Below are positions 51,177 through 60,652 of a stretch of DNA of 64,000 nucleotides, in pieces. The notes below the pieces were generated by a model, which was given only the letters and a program-made list of their open reading frames with translations, searched no databases and was not told the origin of the DNA. Position 1 is the first letter of the stretch, and each line of letters starts with the position of its first letter. The position numbers and the translations under genes are program-made. Origin of the DNA: Proteobacteria bacterium UBA2363 (lineage in GTDB: Bacteria > Pseudomonadota > Gammaproteobacteria > Xanthomonadales > UBA2363); assembly GCA_002344355.1 (NCBI GenBank), contig DDTN01000014.1, forward strand, positions 1 through 64,000, read 5' to 3'.

Positions 51177-53225
51177 TCATGCGGCACGCTCCAGTCCGGC
51201 CAGGTGGTCGAACCAGGCCACGACGTCCTGGGTCGGCGCGCCGGCGAGCAGGCGACCGGCCAGGTCGAAGCCGAGCGCGCGGTAGGCCTCGAACTGCGCC
51301 TCGCCGAAGAACTGGTTGGCGGTCGACTCGTCCGGGAAGCTCGGGTGGCCGCGCCACCAGGCATAGATGTCGGCGGACAGGCCGGCGGCCATCATCGGGC
51401 GCAGGTAGAGGATGCGGCCGGCGCTGCCGTCCGCATAGCGGATCGTTCCCAGGCGCCAGGGGCGCGTCGCCAGGCCGGCCTCGCGCTCGCGTGCCAGGCT
51501 GTCGACCGCCAGGTCGATCTCGGCGCCGAAGTCGACCCGCACCCGCTCGATGGCCCGGCCGAGGTCGCCGAAGTCCAGGTCGGGGTCGGCCCCGGCGTCG
51601 CTGACCACGATGTGGGGCACCCGCCGGCGCACCAGCTCGTACAGGCCCAGGTTGTCGAAGTGGCCGCCATCGGCCAGGTGCACGTGGCGGTGCCGCTCCG
51701 ACAGGCCGGTGCCGAGCATCTCGCGGGCGATGAACAGCCACCAGCGCGGCCGCGGCAGCCAGTCGCCGCGGCCGCGGAGCGGGTTGAGCGCCCAGAAGCC
51801 GAGCCGGACGTTGAGCAGGGCCATCAGGGCGCTGAGCGCACGGTTGCGGGTGACATGGGTATCGGGGTCGATGGCCGCGGCGGAGATGGTCAGGGCGCTG
51901 GCCAGGGTGGCGGCGTCGCCGGCGTAGTCGGCGCTGCGCCGGAAGCCGGTGGCGTCGGAGCCCAGCCACAACGGCGAGACGAAGAAGCTGGCGCCGCCGC
52001 GGGCGCGCCGGCGCGCATCCGGGGACGAGAAGGTGTTGAGCGTGGTGTTGACCAGGTGCAGCGGTGCGCCGGCATCGGGCGCCAGCGCGTCCATGCGCAG
52101 CGAGATCGCGGGGGCGTCGCCGCCGCCGGCGACCGCCGGCAGGAAGCTGCCGAGCAGGCGGGCGCGGTAGTAGGCGAACATCGAGACGCGGTTGAGGTCG
52201 CAGGTGAAGGCCAGCAGCACCGAGAGGACCAGGGCGGCGGCGAACGCCGGCGTCGCCACCACGTCGTCGCGCACCGCCAGGTGGTAGCCGAGCAGGACCA
52301 GGCCGTACAGCAGCAGCGCCAGGCCCGCCATCGCCAGGCCCTGGCGGCCGCGCCGCGCCCGGCCCCGACCGGCCAGCAGCACCGCCAGCCCGGCGACCAT
52401 CGCCAGGCCCCAGTCGAGATGGCCGCCGAGCAGCCGCAGCGTCCCGTTGTCCACGCCGGCCACCAGGGCGTCGCCCAGCCGCGATGCCAGCGGCAGGGTG
52501 CCCAGCGCGAGCAGGCCGCAGGACAGCGCCAGCACCTGGCCGAGCAGCAGCCGGATGGCGTGCATCAGCCGGTCCGAGCGAGCCTTGGCGGTGCCGATCA
52601 GCAGCGCCGCCAGCACCGCCAGCAGCGGGAACGCGGCCAGCAGCCAGAGTCCGCCGCGCAGCGCCAGCCAGTAGCCGTCATGACCGTGCGGCGCGTCCAT
52701 GCCGGGCAGGACCAGCCACTGCGGCCACTGCGCCGGCCACCAGGGCAGGCCGAGCAGCCAGAGCAGGCCGATCAGCAGGGGCGCAAGCACCAGCAGGTTG
52801 AGCAGGGTCGAGGCCAGGATCGCGGCGACCAGGGTCCACATCGAGAAGCCGGGTGCGGCGATCAGGAACTTGCCGTTCAGGCGCAGCCAGTCCAGCACCG
52901 TCCCTGAGCCATCGGCCAGCGGCGCCTGGAACGGGCAGCCGCGCCAGCCGGGCACGGTGTGCCGAAGCCAGGACAGGCAGCCGGCCACATAGCCGCCGCC
53001 GGAGACCGACGAGAGGTAGTCGACCTGGCGCAGCAGGCCGGCGCCGTGCAGCGCCTGCAGCAGGCCCAGGTTGAACACCGCCGAGCGGATGCCGCCGCCG
53101 GACAGGGCCAGGCCGAACGCGGCCGTGTCGGCCGGCAGGCCGCCGGCCCGCCGGCGGCGCGCGATCCAGGCCGCCTCGTCGGCGGCCACCTGCGCGAAAT
53201 CGTGGCTGTGGCCGGTCCCGCTCAT
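51177..53225 (-). CDS. Patatin-like phospholipase with internal membrane helices
   Basis: The 682-residue protein has the patatin oxyanion motif LALSGGGIRSAVFNLG (39-54), nucleophile Ser75 in SSVSGGGY, and the dyad Asp519 in LADGGHFDNLG. Between them about eight hydrophobic helices (about 125-375) are inserted, so the catalytic halves are brought together around a membrane domain. Patatins hydrolyse phospholipids or other acyl esters. The ATG overlaps the upstream di-heme cytochrome stop (ATGA), indicating a joint operon. Confidence 0.87.
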   Translation of the reverse strand: MSGTGHSHDFAQVAADEAAWIARRRRAGGLPADTAAFGLALSGGGIRSAVFNLGLLQALHGAGLLRQVDYLSSVSGGGYVAGCLSWLRHTVPGWRGCPFQAPLADGSGTVLDWLRLNGKFLIAAPGFSMWTLVAAILASTLLNLLVLAPLLIGLLWLLGLPWWPAQWPQWLVLPGMDAPHGHDGYWLALRGGLWLLAAFPLLAVLAALLIGTAKARSDRLMHAIRLLLGQVLALSCGLLALGTLPLASRLGDALVAGVDNGTLRLLGGHLDWGLAMVAGLAVLLAGRGRARRGRQGLAMAGLALLLYGLVLLGYHLAVRDDVVATPAFAAALVLSVLLAFTCDLNRVSMFAYYRARLLGSFLPAVAGGGDAPAISLRMDALAPDAGAPLHLVNTTLNTFSSPDARRRARGGASFFVSPLWLGSDATGFRRSADYAGDAATLASALTISAAAIDPDTHVTRNRALSALMALLNVRLGFWALNPLRGRGDWLPRPRWWLFIAREMLGTGLSERHRHVHLADGGHFDNLGLYELVRRRVPHIVVSDAGADPDLDFGDLGRAIERVRVDFGAEIDLAVDSLAREREAGLATRPWRLGTIRYADGSAGRILYLRPMMAAGLSADIYAWWRGHPSFPDESTANQFFGEAQFEAYRALGFDLAGRLLAGAPTQDVVAWFDHLAGLERAA

Positions 53226-55543
53226 GGGCCGGTTCCGGCCAGGCCGCAATCGGGCGGCTGGTAGCCGACCGGGGTCGGCGGATCCTGGTGCACCTTCAGG
53301 TATTCGACCAGGGCCCAGCGGTCGGCGTCCTCCAGCAGCGGGCCGATGACGCCGCCCGGCAGCGGATGTCCTGCCGGATCGCCCTGGTGCGCGGCCCAGA
53401 GCGCGGGCTCGGCGGCGAAGGCATGGCCGCTGTTGCGGTTGCCGTCGATCCTGGTATCCAGCCAGAAGCCGTCGTCGGTGCCGTCCTCGTCCGGCTCGGT
53501 GACGTAGCCGACATGGCGCACGTCGAAGTCGCGGCGGCCGACGAAGAAGCGCGCGCTGCGCCGCTCCGGTGGCAACAGCATCTCGTACAGGTTGGGTACC
53601 GAGCCGTTGTGCAGGAACGGCGGGGTCGCCCAGACCCCCGCCAGCGGCCGCGGCTTGTAGCCGCGCACCTGCTGGGGCAGGTCGAGCGTGCCGAAGCCCT
53701 CGATGCACATCTGCTGCTGCCAGCCGATGCCGCGCTGGTCGAACCAGCGCCGCTTGATCAGCAGGCCGAGCAGGTTGAGGCCCTCGCCCTCGCTCAGGCT
53801 GGCCGGGTCCATGGCGGCGAGCTGCGCCTCGTAGGCGGCCTCGGCGCCGCTGACGTTCCAGGCCAGCCAGGCGGTCTGGCAGGCCAGGTCGCAGGACCAC
53901 GCCGGGCCAGGCGCCGCCGCCGGCACCGGCACCGGCGCCAGCGCCGCGGCGATCTCGGCGAAGCGTTCCCGCGGCAGCGACGGTGCCGCCCCGGCATCGG
54001 GGTCGGGATAGCCGGCCAGCAGCGCGGCCAGGGTGTCGGCATCCTCGCCCGCGCGCTGCCGGCCCTCGACCACCTCGGCCAGGCGCCAGCGCACCTGCCT
54101 GGCCAGCTGGCGGGTGAGCAGGGGCCGCAGCAGGCCGGCGATCTCCTCGTTGTCGAGGCCGGTCGCGGTCAGGTCGTAGCGACGGTCCATGAAGGCGCTG
54201 GCGGCGCTGGCGTCGGTGCCGATGTGCTCCACCGGGATCACCTCGATGCGCCACTGCACTTCCGGCCCTGGCTTGCCCGGCGCCATCGCCTGCTGTTCGG
54301 CTGCGCTGGCCTGGTGCGGTCCATGACAGCCGCGGCAATGCTGCTCGAACAGCTCGCCGCCGCGCCGTGCCAGCGGCCGGTCGATGGCGCCCAGCAGGTG
54401 TTCGGGCCAGGGCGGCGGCGCCAGCGACTGCAGCGCGTGCTCGATCCGCACCAGGTCCGGCACCCGCACCGAGCTGTCCAGGCGCTCCGCGGCCGGCAGC
54501 GGATTGCCGTAGGTGTCGGTCAGGCGCAGCACGGCGCCCACGCCCATCGCCTCGCCGACGTTGCGCGCCAGCGGTTGCGCCACCGAGCCGTTGTACTGCA
54601 CCCAGTCGAACTTCCAGATGTTCCACAGGTACGGGTAGCTGACCGGCGCGCTGGCGACGTGGTAGTTGCCGGGCACCAGGTGATCGCCGAACGCCGTGTT
54701 GGCGATCCGGCCCAGGGCGTCGGTGCGGCCGAAACCCTCGCGCACGGGATAGAGGTGGCGCAACGGGTTGTTCTGGCCGGTCTCCAGCAGGGCCAGCAGG
54801 GTGCGGCGCAGCGCTGCGCGCAGCTGCGCCTTGCCTTCCGGGTAGCGTGGCCCGATCACCTTGCGGGCGAAACGGTTGAACTTGAACGGATTGGCCCAGG
54901 TCGCCGCCAGCGCGGCGGCCAGGGTCGGCGCGAACGAGCCGCGCTGCATGTCGGTGAAGGCATGCATGGCCTGGCCGCCGTCGATGCGGATCGCCACCTT
55001 GCGGCCGTCGGCGGCGCGGTGGTGGATCTCGCCGTTGTGGCAGGCGGCGCAGGTGATGTCGAGCACGTACTCGCCGAGCGCGCTGTTGAAGTGACGGGTG
55101 AAGCCGACCGGCAGCTGGTCGGGGTTCGCGGGCGTCGCCTCGGGGTCGACCAGGAAGCGGTAGCGGCGCATGTGCGCCGGATCGGCGAAGCGCTGCCGCG
55201 ACAGCGGCATCTCCAGGTGCACGAACCAGGCATGGCGCAGCGGGTCGGCCTGCGCGCCCTGCGGCAGGGAGGTGCCCTGCGGGGTGTAGTACCACAGCGC
55301 CCGCTGCTCGGGGCTCCAGCCCTGATCCAGCCAGACGTGGTCGTCGACCGGCTCCGGGGCCGGGATCGACCGCACCGGCAGCGCCACGAACAGCACGAAG
55401 GCGATCACCGCCAGCGCCAGCACCGCCAGCAGCAGCCAGGCCAGCCAGCGCAGCGACCGGCCCAGCGGCACCGCCATCAGCGCCCGCCACGCCCGCCCGA
55501 TCCGGGTCCCGCGCGCGCGCGCGGCCACCGACTGTCCCGTCAT
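53222..55543 (-). CDS. Membrane-anchored di-heme cytochrome c (RoxA/MauG-peroxidase-like)
   Basis: The 773-residue protein has one N-terminal helix (about 33-56) and a long periplasmic part. Two haem motifs are present: CAACH (C165, C168, H169) and CRGCH (C403, C406, H407). The segment RPLAGVWATPPFLHNGSVPNLYEMLLPP near the end is widely shared by RoxA-like and di-heme peroxidase-like proteins. Such enzymes oxidise rubber, lipids or proteins, or reduce peroxide; the true substrate is unknown. It is translationally coupled to the patatin gene. Confidence 0.85.
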   Translation of the reverse strand: MTGQSVAARARGTRIGRAWRALMAVPLGRSLRWLAWLLLAVLALAVIAFVLFVALPVRSIPAPEPVDDHVWLDQGWSPEQRALWYYTPQGTSLPQGAQADPLRHAWFVHLEMPLSRQRFADPAHMRRYRFLVDPEATPANPDQLPVGFTRHFNSALGEYVLDITCAACHNGEIHHRAADGRKVAIRIDGGQAMHAFTDMQRGSFAPTLAAALAATWANPFKFNRFARKVIGPRYPEGKAQLRAALRRTLLALLETGQNNPLRHLYPVREGFGRTDALGRIANTAFGDHLVPGNYHVASAPVSYPYLWNIWKFDWVQYNGSVAQPLARNVGEAMGVGAVLRLTDTYGNPLPAAERLDSSVRVPDLVRIEHALQSLAPPPWPEHLLGAIDRPLARRGGELFEQHCRGCHGPHQASAAEQQAMAPGKPGPEVQWRIEVIPVEHIGTDASAASAFMDRRYDLTATGLDNEEIAGLLRPLLTRQLARQVRWRLAEVVEGRQRAGEDADTLAALLAGYPDPDAGAAPSLPRERFAEIAAALAPVPVPAAAPGPAWSCDLACQTAWLAWNVSGAEAAYEAQLAAMDPASLSEGEGLNLLGLLIKRRWFDQRGIGWQQQMCIEGFGTLDLPQQVRGYKPRPLAGVWATPPFLHNGSVPNLYEMLLPPERRSARFFVGRRDFDVRHVGYVTEPDEDGTDDGFWLDTRIDGNRNSGHAFAAEPALWAAHQGDPAGHPLPGGVIGPLLEDADRWALVEYLKVHQDPPTPVGYQPPDCGLAGTGP

Positions 55544-55591
55544 GTTCGCCTCCCCGCGTGCCGGCGTGGTGCCGGCGTCCCCGCGGCGACT

Positions 55592-55613
55592 CTAGCAGGC
55601 TGTGGAAAAGACC
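55592..55613. other. Possible insertion-sequence end remnant
   Basis: Just upstream of the di-heme cytochrome gene lies CTAGCAGGCTGTGGAAAAG, which resembles the terminal inverted repeat (CAGGCTGTTGAAAAA type) of several bacterial insertion sequences. No transposase, partner end or target duplication is visible, so it would be a solo remnant or a chance match. Confidence 0.25.
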
Positions 55614-55778
55614 ACCTGTCGTTGCCGGTCGCGCCGGGTCCCGGCGGCGAACGCGACGACGCTCCCCGGCGCGGGACGGCGCCGACGACGGCACCGTCCG
55701 GCGCGCTGGCGCGCGGGATACACTGCGGTCCCCGGCCCGGCGGCGACTGCCATGGCCGACGACCACCGGAGCTTCGCC

Positions 55779-57218
55779 ATGCCAGCCCGTACCGTTGCCG
55801 TCCTGCTGCTGGTGGCATGGGCCGGGCCGGCGGCCGCGCAGTGGTCGGCGGACCCGGCGAACAACCTCCGGGTCGCCGGTGGCCCGGGCGAGCAGACCCA
55901 GCCGAAGCTGGCGGCACGCGCCGATGGCGGCTTCTACGTGAGCTGGTTCGACAACCGCGACGGGGGCTACGACGTCCGCCTGCAGCGCCTGGATGCCGCC
56001 GGCGTCGCGCAGTGGCCGGCCGGCGGGGTGCTGGTGGCGGCGCGCGGGTTCAGCTCGACCCAGGACTACGGGCTCGATGTCGACGCCGGCGGCCATGCCG
56101 TGCTGGCGTTCCGGCTGGCGCTGGCCGGGCAGGGCACGCAGGCGGTGGTCGCCCGGATCGCGCCCGACGGCACGCCGGCCTGGCCGGCGCCGGTGCCGGT
56201 GTCGTCCGGACCGGCGGAGGCGCTGTCGCCGCGCGTCGCGGCGACCGCCGACGGCGGCATCGTCGCCGCCTGGAGCCGCAGCGACGGCGGCATCGGCGTC
56301 GTCCGGCTCGACGCCGCCGGCCAGCCCACCTGGCCGCAGCCGGTGCTGCTGCAGCCGCCCGCCGGCGTTTTCCTGCTCGCCGACCTGCGCGCGGCCGGCG
56401 ACGACGTGATCCTGGCCTGGCAGGCCCAGGCCTCGTTCAACAACCGCCAGTACTGGGCCCAGAAGCTGGCCGGCGCGGACGGCGCCGCCTTGTGGGGGGC
56501 GACCCCGAAGGTGCTGATGGATGCCAGCGCGGGCGCCATGCCGCTGGGCTACTTCCCGGTCCATCGCCACGACGGCGCCGGCGGCGCCGTGTTCGCATGG
56601 CAGTTCGCCACCGGCGTGCGCGGCGAGATCGCGGTCCAGCACCTGCTGGCCGACGGCAGCGCGCGCTTCTCCGGCAACGGTCTGCGCGCCTCGCTGGACA
56701 CCAGCCGCAACCGCTACGCGCCGGCGGCGTTCCTGGACGAGGCCGATGGCGCCATCGTCCTGGCCTGGCGCGAGACCAACGCCGCGCAGTCGCTGTACGG
56801 CGTGCGTGGCCAGCGCATCGATGCCGCCGGACAGCGCGTCTGGGGTCCGGAGGGCCTGGCGCTGCAGCCGCTGACCGGCGAGGACCGCGGCCAGGTGCAG
56901 GCCGTGCCGGTCGCCGGCCTGGCGGTCATCGCCTGGGCCGAGGGCGGTTTTCCTTCGGCGATGCCGATCCGCGCCGCCGCCCTGGACGACGCCGGCGCCG
57001 CGGCGTGGACGCCGGCGATCGTCGATCTCAAGACCGGCGCCAGCGACGGTGCCCGGCTGGTCGGCGCGGTCTCGACCGCGGGCTTCGCCGCCTTCGCCTG
57101 GCTGGACGCGGCGGGCAGCTTCGAGGGCGACCTGCTTGCCCAGAACCTCAATCCCGACGGCAGCCTGGGACGGGCCGACCGGCTGTTCGCCGACGGTTTC
57201 GAGCCGGACCCGACCTAA
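55779..57218 (+). CDS. Secreted repeat protein with LFADGFE C-terminal motif, function unknown
   Basis: The 479-residue protein has a signal peptide (about 1-20, ending AAA) and repeated blade-like units of about 45-60 residues containing W-x-D-x-R, LDAAG and W(P/G) motifs (FYVSWFDNRDGGYDVRLQRL; VAAWSRSDGGIGVVRLDAAG; VLAWRETNAAQSLYGVRGQR). This suggests a beta-propeller. It ends with LFADGFEPDPT. I do not recognise an enzyme family. GGAG lies 7 bp before the ATG. It is divergent from the di-heme cytochrome gene. Confidence 0.8.
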   Translation: MPARTVAVLLLVAWAGPAAAQWSADPANNLRVAGGPGEQTQPKLAARADGGFYVSWFDNRDGGYDVRLQRLDAAGVAQWPAGGVLVAARGFSSTQDYGLDVDAGGHAVLAFRLALAGQGTQAVVARIAPDGTPAWPAPVPVSSGPAEALSPRVAATADGGIVAAWSRSDGGIGVVRLDAAGQPTWPQPVLLQPPAGVFLLADLRAAGDDVILAWQAQASFNNRQYWAQKLAGADGAALWGATPKVLMDASAGAMPLGYFPVHRHDGAGGAVFAWQFATGVRGEIAVQHLLADGSARFSGNGLRASLDTSRNRYAPAAFLDEADGAIVLAWRETNAAQSLYGVRGQRIDAAGQRVWGPEGLALQPLTGEDRGQVQAVPVAGLAVIAWAEGGFPSAMPIRAAALDDAGAAAWTPAIVDLKTGASDGARLVGAVSTAGFAAFAWLDAAGSFEGDLLAQNLNPDGSLGRADRLFADGFEPDPT

Positions 57219-57432
57219 GCCCGGACGTCCGGCCCGCCGGGGACCGGTCAGGCTCAGGACCTGGCGACGCGGATCGCCCGCCGCGCCCCCGGTTCCGCAG
57301 GCCGCCCTTCCGGCCGCCGGCTCCGGAGCCTGGCCACCGGCTGGCTGCCCACGCTCCGGAGCCGGCCGCCAGCGCGGGCGCGCAAGCGATCGACCGCCGC
57401 TATCCTGTCGGCGGCAACCGGGAGCACCGAGC

Positions 57433-58923
57433 GTGGCAGCTGGGGATGCGCGGCAGGCGGTCGACGGCGGGGCCCGGACGCTGGCCCTGGCGCGCCAGCT
57501 GCTGACCGGGCACGACCCGGGCAGCGGACGCCACGCCGAGGGCCTGGCGCTGCTGGAGCAGGCCGCGACGGGCCCGCAGGCGGCCGAAGCCTGCTGGCTG
57601 CTCGGCGCCTACCACCTGATGACGCCATCGGACCGGCAGGCGCCGGCACGGGCCCTGGCCTGGCTGGAACGCGCCGCCGCGCTGGGCCACCCGCGGGCGC
57701 TGGACCGCCTGGCGGACCTGTGCCTGCAGGGCCTGGCGCTGCCGGCCGATCCGTCGAGGGCGCTGGCCCTGCACCAGGCGCTGGCGGCCCGTGGCAGCGC
57801 AGGCAATGCCTGGCAGGCCGGTTACCTGCTCGACTGCGGCGCGATCCACGGCATCGCCCGCGACCCCGCGGCTGCCGCCCAGGCTTTCGCGCTCGGTTGC
57901 GCCCTGGGTCATCCGCCGTCGTTCCATGCCCTCGGCCTGCGCGCCGCCCGCGGTGTCGGACTGCGCCGCGATCCGGCACTGGCCCGCGCGCTCCTGCTGC
58001 GGGCCGCCGACGCCCGCCACCCCGGGGCCCGGACCGCCGCCCAGGCCCTGCTGGCCGACGCGGACCCGGTCAGGGTCCGCCACTGGTACCAGGCCCTTGT
58101 GGCCGCCTGGCAGCGCGCCGCGCCCCTCCTGCGTGGCCTCGCCGCCGCGGCCGCCGGCCAGGGCGACGACTCCCTGGTGCGCCAGGCCGTGACCGCGTTC
58201 GCCGCCATCGACCATCCCGCCCTGGTGCCGGACGGCCGCGGCGGGCTGCGGACCGTCGACGGCGAGCCGGGGGCGGATCCGCCGAGCCCCGTGGCCGGGC
58301 GGGAGTGGCACTGGCTGTGCCGGGCGCCCCGGGTCGCCACCTGCGCGGACTTCGCCAGTGCCGAGGAGTGCGCCCACCTGATCGCCTCGGTGGCGCCCTG
58401 GCTGGCGCAGGCGAGCAGCTTCCACGGCGAGGCCAGCGCCAACGACGACGCCGAGCTGGAGAAATTCGACGGCCAGGGCTGCCCGATCGGGGCGATCAAT
58501 GCCGATGCCGTGGTGCGCACACTCGAGCGGCGCATCGCCGCCCTGACCGACTGGTCCACGCGGGCGCTGGAGCCGTGCTCGATCATCCGCTACCGCCCCG
58601 GACAGGCGTACCGGCCGCACGTCGACTGGTTCAGCATCGACCAGTTGCAGCGCAACCGGACGCTGCGCGGCGATCCCAGCGGCCAGCGCATGGCGACCTT
58701 CCTGGTCTACCTGCACGCGCCCGATCGCGGCGGTGGCACCGCCTATCCGCGCGCCGGTCTGACCGTCGCCGGACAGGACGGCATGGGCCTGATCCACTGG
58801 AACGTCGATCCCGGGGGCGCGCCCGACGAGGCCTCGCTGCACGCCGGGGAACCGGTGCTGGCCGGCGAGAAGTGGCTCTGGCGCTGCACCCTGCGCGAGG
58901 CCCCGGTGCCGCCCTGGCATTGA
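57433..58923 (+). CDS. Sel1-repeat / prolyl 4-hydroxylase fusion (2OG-Fe(II) oxygenase)
   Basis: The 496-residue protein has Sel1/TPR-like helical repeats in its first 210 residues (ACWLLGAYHLM, ALAWLERAAALGHPRALDRLADL, AAQAFALGCALGHPPSFHALG). A prolyl 4-hydroxylase domain occupies about 300-492. The iron ligands are H396, D398 (YRPHVDW) and H470 (SLHAGEPV), and K480 (GEKWLWR) is the 2-oxoglutarate-binding lysine. It may hydroxylate a protein bound by the repeat domain. There is no signal peptide, so it is cytoplasmic. The GTG start has GGGAG eight bases upstream. Confidence 0.87.
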   Translation: MAAGDARQAVDGGARTLALARQLLTGHDPGSGRHAEGLALLEQAATGPQAAEACWLLGAYHLMTPSDRQAPARALAWLERAAALGHPRALDRLADLCLQGLALPADPSRALALHQALAARGSAGNAWQAGYLLDCGAIHGIARDPAAAAQAFALGCALGHPPSFHALGLRAARGVGLRRDPALARALLLRAADARHPGARTAAQALLADADPVRVRHWYQALVAAWQRAAPLLRGLAAAAAGQGDDSLVRQAVTAFAAIDHPALVPDGRGGLRTVDGEPGADPPSPVAGREWHWLCRAPRVATCADFASAEECAHLIASVAPWLAQASSFHGEASANDDAELEKFDGQGCPIGAINADAVVRTLERRIAALTDWSTRALEPCSIIRYRPGQAYRPHVDWFSIDQLQRNRTLRGDPSGQRMATFLVYLHAPDRGGGTAYPRAGLTVAGQDGMGLIHWNVDPGGAPDEASLHAGEPVLAGEKWLWRCTLREAPVPPWH

Positions 58924-58988
58924 CCCCGGCGTGCAGGCCGGCCGCTCGGCCGGCGCGCCGCGCAGGCCGAGCGCCGTGGCCGGGACGC

Positions 58989-59444
58989 TCAGACCGGATG
59001 CACGGCGCCGGCCAGCAGGAGGGCAGCGATCACGGTGGCGCTCAGGGCGCGACGCAGGGGCAGGAACCAGGACGGCGCCGGCGGCTGCCGGCGGCGCTCG
59101 TCCAGCAGCCACTGGCCGGCGAAGCCGGCGGCCAGCAGCGGCAGGGCCTGGCCGGACGGCACCAGCAGCAGGGGCCAGGCATACAGGCTGGGCAGCACCG
59201 AGGCCAGCAGGTCGAGGTCGGCGGCGCGGCGCTCGCGGTGGCCGAGGGCGCGGCCCCAGCGGATGCCGCCCAGGAACGACAGGATCAGCGCGCCGTACCC
59301 GACCAGTGCCGGCCACGCCCAATCCGGCACCGGGCCGGCGAGCGGCGCCAGCGCCAGTGCCAGGAACGGCAGGGCGCCGCCGGCGCCCAGGGCCCAGGCC
59401 AGGGTCCGACCGGGGCCGGACGACGCCGGCGGCTGCGATGCCAT
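58989..59444 (-). CDS. DUF3429 membrane protein
   Basis: The 151-residue protein has about four helices and the DUF3429 core (WPALVGYGALILSFLGGIRWGRAL). The family function is unknown. It starts 8 bp after the sugar dehydrogenase stop and is probably co-transcribed with it. Confidence 0.85.
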   Translation of the reverse strand: MASQPPASSGPGRTLAWALGAGGALPFLALALAPLAGPVPDWAWPALVGYGALILSFLGGIRWGRALGHRERRAADLDLLASVLPSLYAWPLLLVPSGQALPLLAAGFAGQWLLDERRRQPPAPSWFLPLRRALSATVIAALLLAGAVHPV

Positions 59445-59452
59445 GGCGGGGC

Positions 59453-60652
59453 TCAGCGGGCCGCCGGATCCAGCCGCAACAGGCGCCCGCCGCTGCCGTC
59501 GCGCTCGTCCTCGAGCAGCCAGACGGCACCGTCCGGCCCCTGCTCGACCTCGCGGATGCGCGCGCCCATGTCGAAGCGCTCGGCCTCGCGCGCCCGTTCG
59601 CCGTCGAACTCGACCCGCACCAGGGCCTGGCTTGACAGGCCGCCGATCAGGCCGCTGCCGCGCCAGTCGGCGAACAGGTCGCCGTCGTAGATGACGAAGC
59701 CGGCCGGCGAGATCGCCGGCACCCAGACGACCGCCGGCGCGTTGAACTCCGGCCGGGTGGCATGGTCGGGGATCGGCGTGCCGTCGTAGTGGTCGCCGTC
59801 GGAGACCAGCGGGTAGCCGTAGTTGCCGCCGCGCTGGACCAGGTTGAGCTCGTCGCCGTGCGCCGGACCCATCTCGTGCACCCACAGCCGGCCCTCGCCG
59901 TCGAAATCGATGCCCAGCGGGTTGCGATGGCCGAGCGACCAGACCTGGGCGGCGACCCCGCCCTGGTCCGCGAACGGGTTGTCGGCCGGCGGCGAACCGT
60001 CGTCGTTCAGTCGCAGCACCTTGCCGAGGTTGCCGGACATGTCCTGCGCCGGGTCGAACTTCTGGCGTTCCCCCGAGGTGATCCACAGGTGGCCATCGGG
60101 GCCGAACGCGAGACGGTGGCCGTAGTGGCCGCGGCCGGTGGTCTTCGGCGCCTGGCGCCAGATCACCTCGAGGTCCTCGAGGCGACCGTCGCCGCCGTCC
60201 AGCACCAGCCGGGCGCGGGCCACGGCGGCGCCCCGGGTGTCGTCCTCGCCGGCCTCGGCGTAGCTCAGGTAGACCTGTCCGTTGCCGGCGAAGGAGGGAT
60301 GCAGCACGACGTCGCCGAGGCCACCCTGGCCGCCATGGTCGACCTCGGGCGTGCCGGCGACGGTGCCGGTGGTGCCGGTGGCGGGATCGAACAGGCGCAG
60401 GACGCCGGCCTTCTCGGTCACCAGCAGGCGGCCGTCGGGGAGGAAGGTCATCGCCCAGGGGGCCTGGAAGCGGCCGACCGCGGTGACCTGGAAGGGCAGG
60501 GTGGCGGCCGGCGTCGCCGCTGCCGCGGGGGTGGTGGCCGGTTCCACGGCGGGCGGCGTGGGCGGCGTGGCGGTATCGCCGGTGGGGGGCGCCTCGCGGC
60601 AACCGGCGAGCAGGGCCGCCAGGCCCACGGCGGCGAGGGAGATACGGGTCAT
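59453..60652 (-). CDS. PQQ-dependent sugar dehydrogenase lipoprotein (YliI/Asd-like)
   Basis: The 399-residue protein has a lipobox LLAGC (Cys18), a Thr/Pro/Ala linker to about residue 50, and a six-bladed soluble glucose/sorbosone dehydrogenase propeller. Family landmarks are PWAMTFLPDGRLLVTEKAG, HGGQGGLGDVVLHP, GHYGHRLAFGPDGHLWITSGER and GMGPAHGDELN-like HEMGPAHGDELNLV. It oxidises aldoses with PQQ on the periplasmic or outer-membrane face. The ATG giving the lipoprotein signal is chosen over an upstream extension. Confidence 0.9.
   Translation of the reverse strand: MTRISLAAVGLAALLAGCREAPPTGDTATPPTPPAVEPATTPAAAATPAATLPFQVTAVGRFQAPWAMTFLPDGRLLVTEKAGVLRLFDPATGTTGTVAGTPEVDHGGQGGLGDVVLHPSFAGNGQVYLSYAEAGEDDTRGAAVARARLVLDGGDGRLEDLEVIWRQAPKTTGRGHYGHRLAFGPDGHLWITSGERQKFDPAQDMSGNLGKVLRLNDDGSPPADNPFADQGGVAAQVWSLGHRNPLGIDFDGEGRLWVHEMGPAHGDELNLVQRGGNYGYPLVSDGDHYDGTPIPDHATRPEFNAPAVVWVPAISPAGFVIYDGDLFADWRGSGLIGGLSSQALVRVEFDGERAREAERFDMGARIREVEQGPDGAVWLLEDERDGSGGRLLRLDPAAR

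Noticed and set aside
53226..56642. Upstream extension of the patatin reading frame
   Set aside because: It lies within the di-heme cytochrome gene in a shifted frame; the ATG overlapping that gene's stop gives a normal patatin N-terminus.
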